Both the position numbers and the translations under genes were made by a program. From Isoetes taiwanensis (taxonomy: Eukaryota > Streptophyta > Lycopodiopsida > Isoetales > Isoetaceae): a DNA stretch of 64,000 nt. The notes beneath the pieces are model-generated. The model was not told the origin of the DNA and ran no database searches. It worked only from the letters and a program-made list of their open reading frames with translations. Shown here piece by piece: positions 59,097-64,000 of this stretch. How positions within the stretch are numbered: position 1 is the first letter of the stretch; each line of letters opens with the position of its first letter. The stretch spans positions 4,233,638 through 4,297,637 of the forward strand of contig JAJEKV010000023.1 of assembly GCA_021234155.1 (NCBI GenBank), in the 5' to 3' direction.

Positions 59097-59350
59097 GCAC
59101 CCTTTAAGCAGCCAGAGACCCCTTAAACTTTGGCACCCCCAAAACCCCCAAACCCCCAAAAGGTGCTCTGCCCGCCTTTCTGAGTCCCCAAATTGGATTC
59201 TAAGCACCCTTTAAGCGACCGGGGAGACCCCTCAAACTTTGGAACCCCCAAAAACCCCCACACCCCCAAAAGGTGCTCTGCCCGCGTTTTTGAGTCCCCA
59301 AATTGGATTCTAAGCACCTTTCCGCAGCCAGAGACCCCTCAAACTTTGGA
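59097..59350 (+). repeat. 107-110-bp tandem repeat, about 2.3 copies
   Basis: Unit starts at 59097 (GCACCCTTTAAGCAGCC), again at 59204 and 59314. Units share ACCCCCAAAA, GGTGCTCTGCCCGC and AGTCCCCAAATTGGATTCTA. The last, partial unit runs into the first ATG of the LINE at 59355. Confidence 0.92.
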
Positions 59351-59354
59351 AGTC

Positions 59355-60630
59355 ATGGCCACAGAAGATGGACCAGCCAGAAACCCAAAGGCGGGGGGCC
59401 GCCCGACAAGCCGGTCCCCGTCAGCCATCATGGGCCGGGGAGAGTCATCCTCCATGAAGAAGGAGGCTCGGGCTAAGGCTAAGGCCCCTCGGCCAGGGCC
59501 GGCCCGGCGGAAGGAATTGATTGCTCCGATCGCGATAGGAACTCCCCGCCTGCCAAGCAGAGAATTGGAGCCACGCCAAAGCGGGAGTGGAGGGGCAATG
59601 CTCGATTGAGGCTGGTGATGCGCCGGCTATCGGGTATGACAATGGAGATGGAGTCCTCGGCATCCCATGTGCTCAAAAGGCAAATGGTGGTCGAGAAGAA
59701 CCGCATCACAGTCCGGAGACCCGCGACGCCGCATGTGGAAGATGGCCTTGGCCCGCACACCGGCGGCAACAAAGCCGGGGAGGTCGCCGACATGCCGCAC
59801 CAGACTGTGTTCATCCACCGACACCATGACACGGGGAGCACGCACGTCGCTGAGGCGATGGTCCGCGGTTCTCGGCCCGGCCGAGGTGGAGGCAACCACC
59901 ACCATGGCATCGGAGCGCCAGGGCGCCTCTTTAGAACCATAACCACGGCACCGAGGATAGCGCAGTATGATCGGGCAGCTCCCGGCCGGGCTTTCAGGCT
60001 GGGCGCTCGAAAGACGCTTCGCTACTCGTGAGCACGAGGCTGTGGGTTGCGGGCAACCATCCATAGAGCGAAGCCAAGGTCTCTCCCTACCGAGGTTCAT
60101 AGTCACCGGCGGTCGCGAGGCGAGGAGATGGCCAGCGGCGGCGAGCCCCGCAAGAGCCGTGCTCCCGACTTCTCACGGGGGTGAACGCTCGGGCCTCGCA
60201 TCACCCCCGCCCGGCCTCCCGCCGGGCAGCCAAGCCCCCGCGATGCTGCCCTGCCTCCGGCCACTCCACGCCATCCCAGCCCACCCCGGCCACGGGACCC
60301 GGCCCTCGCCCACCTTTGACCCGCAGGCCGCAGAACTCCAGGAGCGAAGGAGAGGCCACATCCTGGTAGTTCGAGGCATGCGTAAGCGGCCCGGGGGAGA
60401 GTCTCGCCCACAACATCCGAACACACATTCTCGACGGATGACATTCCCGAGGGGCTTCACATTTCTCGAAAGCAGCCCGTCATGGGGCTCAACACGGTCG
60501 CGGACCGCATTGTCATATTCGCGGTTGCGGATGCACAGTGCGTGATGCCATATTGGCGCCAGGCCGATCTTTGGCGGGACATCCCGTGACGTGGACCAGA
60601 CCTCACACCCGCGTAAGGGAGGTATGCAGG
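59355..60630 (+). pseudogene. LINE ORF1-like region
   Basis: Starts MATEDGPARNPKAGGRPTSR at 59355 and continues Lys/Arg/Pro-rich to about 59609, then in another frame (59606-60031) with VMRRLSGMTMEMESSASHVL. Near 60380-60600 comes a FPRGFTFLESS-like and CTVRDAILAPGRSLAG-like segment in a third frame. This is where a LINE RNA-binding ORF1 protein would lie. No zinc knuckle or RRM can be named with confidence. Confidence 0.45.
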
Positions 60631-60899
60631 CGGGGAGCTTGTCGTGGTCGAGAGGCATTCGCCACTAAGGGGGTGCCGCAGATTGGTTCGAGGCGAGAAT
60701 GCACATTTTCCGACACAAACCGCTTCGCTGCGGACCCGCGCCCCAACCCCCGGGCCGTACCGCGTGGCCTATACGCTTCTCCTACCACGGCCCCCTTCTC
60801 CTTCTCCTCCCTCCTCACTCCCTCCTCGACCCGCCCTCTGCCACAACGCCTCCGCTCCATCTACTTCTCACTCGGCCGCTTCCCTTCCCTCCCCAGCGA

Positions 60900-62270
60900 C
60901 TCAGAACGCAGAGATACCATCCTGGCGACAAATAGGAATTGTGCCTCTGGTGGTTTCATGGAATTGTCGAGGCTTCCCTTGGCGAAGGGGACGATCCCCG
61001 AACTTCCGTGGCAGCGATATGGATCTCATCTTTCTCATGGAGACATGGGAGCATCTTTGAGCACTGAGGCTACGATCTGCCGGGTTACCAACATTTCTCG
61101 GTCTTCACACAATGATGCGGGCAGAGAGGGTCATGGTGGAGTGGCTTGCTACTACCGGACAACCTTGGCACATTTGGTTACCCCTCCGTACAGAGGACGC
61201 AGACACAACCGGTACTTGTGGGTTCGTGTGCATAATACCGATGGCAACCCTCTTTTTCGGCGCTGTTATTTCCCTCACGCAGAGAGCACCTTCCCCGATG
61301 CGGATAGGATGGACCCTTATGTCGATCTATATGATGACATACAGCAGCACCAGCAGTTGGGTAGGGTCATCCTTCTTGGAGATTTCAAAGAGTAGAGCAG
61401 CCATTAGGGATTTTTTGAGATCATAAAAGGGCCTTCTAAGAACTGCTGACTAAGCTATATGAACTACCAATCAGAAAAACAGAGGCGGTAATCCGGTCGG
61501 CCAAAGCAGTTATAACTAACTCACTGGATCACATTTTCTAGCATAAGTGTTGATAGAAAAGTCCAAATGAGCTCTTGTTTAGTGCAATAGATAGATCTCA
61601 TTGAGATCTTTCCAACCTTGGGTGGTTTGCATAACTTTTAGCCCCGTAGGATAGTAAAAAATGCTAAAAACCATATTTTTTGGAGTTTTGACAATCATAA
61701 GTGGTTAAAATATGTGCAAAGCACTAAGGCTGGAAAGATCTCAACGAGATCTATCTATTGCACTAAACGAGAGCTCATTTGGACTTTTCTATCAATAGTT
61801 ATGCTAGAAAATGTGATCCAAAGGAGTTAACCTGTGGCCTATTGACCGGACCGTCGCCTCGATTTCTGATTGGTAGTTCATTTATCTTCATTTGGCTTAG
61901 TTGGCGTGTTTTGAAGGCCCTTTTTTAATCTCAAAAAAACCCTAATGCCATGCGACTTGACCCCCTCGCTGACGATGTCCTGCAGCTACGCCCCGCAGAA
62001 GCAACCTGGCCACGAGGATCGGATGACAGCCAGGTCACTCGCTTTGGCAGACAATTGCTCCTGCTATGTGGTATTTTTGACTTGATAATTTGCAATGGCC
62101 TGTCACAGTGGCCCGATTCTCGCAAGTGCACATGCAGACAGGACAATCAGGAGGGAGGGTCTAGTGTGGTGGACTGGGTGGGCACGGTGCATACGGGATG
62201 AGGAGGTCGACCTGGATCACCTCCCACTTTATTTGGACTGGTTTGGCAAGCCGCCCGGAACCCCCACTAT
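60900..62270 (+). pseudogene. LINE AP-like endonuclease
   Basis: VVSWNCRGFPWRRGR (60950-60994) and DLIFLMETWEHL (61021-61059) open the domain. GHGGVACYYR (61131), NRYLWVRV (61207), AESTFPDADRMDPYVDLYDD and VILLGDFKE (61366-61395) follow; the last is the DFNA catalytic motif with Asn and Ala changed. After the inserted element the reading resumes at 61953 with LDPLADDVLQLRPAEATWPR, NGLSQWPDSRKCTCRQ, GSSVVDWVG and DLDHLPLYLDWF (about 62210), the SDHLPL motif. The enzyme nicks target DNA to prime insertion. Confidence 0.85.
61403..61946. mobile_element. Long inverted-repeat (foldback-type) element inside the LINE
   Basis: The ends read ATTAGGGATTTTTTGAGAT and ATCTCAAAAAAACCCTAAT. The inverse relation continues inward for about 215 bp per arm: ACTACCAATCAGAAA versus TTTCTGATTGGTAGT, AAAAGTCCAAATGAGCTC versus GAGCTCATTTGGACTTTT, CAATAGATAGATCTC versus GAGATCTATCTATTG. 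That leaves a centre of about 100 bp. No coding capacity. GCC (61400-61402 and 61947-61949) or, if shifted by two, GCCAT flanks both sides as a possible target duplication. It interrupts the endonuclease just after the catalytic GDF. Confidence 0.85.
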
Positions 62271-62535
62271 GCCAGCCCCCGTCCTCCGGTTGAGACTAGA
62301 TTATGAGCAAGGGACTACGCTGAGATGCTCGCTGGGCGCCTCCCATTAAATTTCTGCGGACCTCCACACTAGCCAAAGACAGAACCCGGTGACTTCGCTA
62401 TTACGGATCTGGCGGGCGGAGCTTTGGCGAACCCGCGTCGCGCCGCTCAGGGTCAACAACATTCCCGTAGCAACGTGGTTTGATGCGGTGTAAAGCATAG
62501 CGGCGGCTTCCACTGACTGCGGATCCGGTACCAGC

Positions 62536-64000
62536 TTGCGAGGCCACCACACGGTCTGCGCCCATCGGGGAAGGAGACAAAGCGCGGTACCTTGCCTGTG
62601 CATCGAGGGGAGATGTTGGCAGATTTGGACACTCATCCTCGAACCTTTGCGAGAGTGCTTCAAGGCCAGCCCGACCCTACAGGGGACATCACACCCGCAG
62701 GCGGGGGATGCGGTACTTGCAGCCAGCTCTATGACCCACTGTGGGGCGCGTGCGCCCATACCCCCACGGGATGGCCCCATTGGTTCTCGTGGGGAGGAGG
62801 ATGTTGAGGAGGGCCTGCAACGGCTGGCTAATGGGAAGGCACCGACGATGGTATCCCGGGCGAAGTTACTCAAATGGGCAGGCGTACATTTCGTCGGTCC
62901 TCACTACCCCTGTTCAATGAGCATTACTGGGGAAGGTCTCCCAGACAATGGACCACAAAGCGGGGGTTGTTCCCATTCACAAGGCGGGCGACCCACACCG
63001 TCCGGCCAATTACCTGGACGATCATGGTCGTTCAAGATTTGCCAAAAGTTGTTCGGCATTCTCGGCGGCGATTGACCGGTAGGCGAGAGGCATCGATGTC
63101 GCGAGCCCTCACACGGCGGAGCTTTAGACCCCGCCACTCAACGATTGACCATATCTTTACACCTGCGTAATCGATTGAAGATAGCCTAATCATCGGCGGG
63201 ACTTGTATTGCTGCTTTGTGGACTTCGAAGGCTTTTGATATGGTTCCCAGGAAAAGTCATGGGCTAGATCAAGGCCAATCAACCGGGCTCCCCTGCCCGT
63301 GGTAATGCCATATACAAAGGTTGTATGAGAGTTGTTTTGGCAGGATCACCGGTAGACGGGCCAAGCATTCACCAATAGTATCGGGTCCGGCAGGTTGCCC
63401 CCTCTCACCAACACTTTTGGCCTCTACATTGATCGGTTAGAGCCCCGGCTTATTGAGCATGGGGGGATGGCATACGACTTTTGCACCGGGTCATCCGGCT
63501 CATCTATCTATGCGATGATGTTGGCTTGCTGGCCCACACCCAAGAAGCTATGCGCCTCACCACGGATGCCCTAGACACATTTTGTCGGGCTGGCTGAGAC
63601 ATGCGGCGTGAATCGCCAAGACCGGGGTGGTTCTCATATCCTCTTCACGTCACCCCCCCCCATGCCTCCTGCGCACTCACATATCGGGACTGACTTTGTG
63701 GACGTCACGCGCCCACCTACAAGTACCTAGGGGTGGAGTTCCCCTCCTCGCTCGGGCCGGGAGGCGCGTCTATCCGTACAAGGCGGGTGACAAAGTAGGC
63801 TGGAAAGCGCTTTATGCCATCTTGAACAACGGTCCAAAAGGAGTAGCTCTATGATTGGGGCCATCGGTCACATATGTTCCGTGAATCGGGTCGAGCCCCG
63901 CCCTCATACATGCGGGGTGAGGTTTGGGGCCCGAGTCTCTTTGGCGCACTGGAATGACTTGGGAGCAAAAGTGTAAGGCATTTTTGGCACCCGCACTGGG
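62536..64000 (+). pseudogene. LINE reverse transcriptase, truncated by the window end
   Basis: In shifting plus frames: VEEGLQRLANGKAPT and LLKWAG near 62800-62885 (RT start), VVPIHKAGDP-like near 62965-62990, HSTIDHIFTPA near 63137-63170, KAFDMVPRKS-like near 63230-63255, GCPLSPTLFGLYIDRLEPRL-like near 63395-63450. Then SIYAMMLACW near 63505-63535, where the family has YADD, so both catalytic Asp are replaced, and YKYLGVEF near 63720-63745. The order matches LINE RT. The C-terminal zinc segment would lie beyond 64000. Confidence 0.85.

Larger units (their letters stand above)
59355..64000 (+). mobile_element. GC-rich LINE, ORF1 to RT, running off the window
   Basis: From a tandem-repeat leader the element runs through an ORF1-like region (59355-60630), an endonuclease (60900-62270, interrupted by an inserted inverted-repeat element) and a reverse transcriptase (about 62800 to the window end). 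GC content is markedly higher than in the AT-rich flank. Frames shift often, and the RT YADD box is altered, so the copy is inactive. The same family left fragments near 36-38 kb (-) and probably at 12.5-13.3 kb and 8.4-9.0 kb (+). Confidence 0.88.

Noticed and set aside
60103-60658. Minus-strand open frames of 113-161 codons
   Set aside because: GC-rich sequence leaves both strands open; the LINE motifs on both sides are on plus.

Overview
This is a nuclear, repeat-dense stretch of a land-plant genome. Spliced genes with short introns, plant-type LINEs, Ty1/copia and Ty3/gypsy elements, and a plant ALKBH10-type gene all point to plants. The degraded, old-looking repeats would suit a large-genome seed-free lineage such as a fern or lycophyte, but that placement is inference. 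Only two ordinary host genes are convincing: a small C2-domain protein (exons between 9408 and about 10215, + strand) and a 632-residue ALKBH10-like protein (54430-57543, + strand, seven coding exons). The ALKBH10-like protein appears to lack the catalytic iron ligands.

Layout: a LINE reverse-transcriptase remnant (187-1700, -). A complete but mutated Ty1/copia element with matching LTRs and a TTATG target duplication (3355-8156, +). A PIF/Harbinger-like element with TTA duplication carrying a LINE 3' fragment (8382-9259), just upstream of the C2 gene. A LINE 3' fragment (12.4-13.3 kb, +). An 11.1-kb Athila/Tat-like gypsy element (15544-26655, -) with GAGGA duplication. A family of palindromic hairpins (26.7-28.6 kb). 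A hAT-like transposase remnant (31.4-33.3 kb, -). A LINE remnant (35.8-38.1 kb, -). A dispersed repeat family at 30.4-31.1 and 38.5-40.5 kb. A 10.8-kb chromovirus (40640-51460, -) with ACAAA duplication. Then the ALKBH10-like gene, and a GC-rich LINE (59.1-64.0 kb, +) preceded by 107-bp tandem units and interrupted by a long inverted-repeat element.

The most striking feature is in the chromovirus. Besides a pol with reverse transcriptase, RNase H, integrase and a C-terminal chromodomain, it carries a separate reading region (49200-47992, -) derived from histone H3. It begins with the exact H3 start MARTKQT, has a long charged linker, then KKP and EIR motifs in H3 order, and ends in a clear H3 C-terminus (FED, HAKRVT.MPKD, LAR.I). 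This region and the gag-like region each have their own CTATAAATAG box and their own upstream pair of 64-nt palindromic elements, so the element seems to contain two internal transcription units. An element that both encodes an H3-like protein and ends its integrase in a methyl-histone-reading type of domain suggests a self-made chromatin mark or nucleosome component. That function is a hypothesis; the copy here carries frameshifts and at least one stop.
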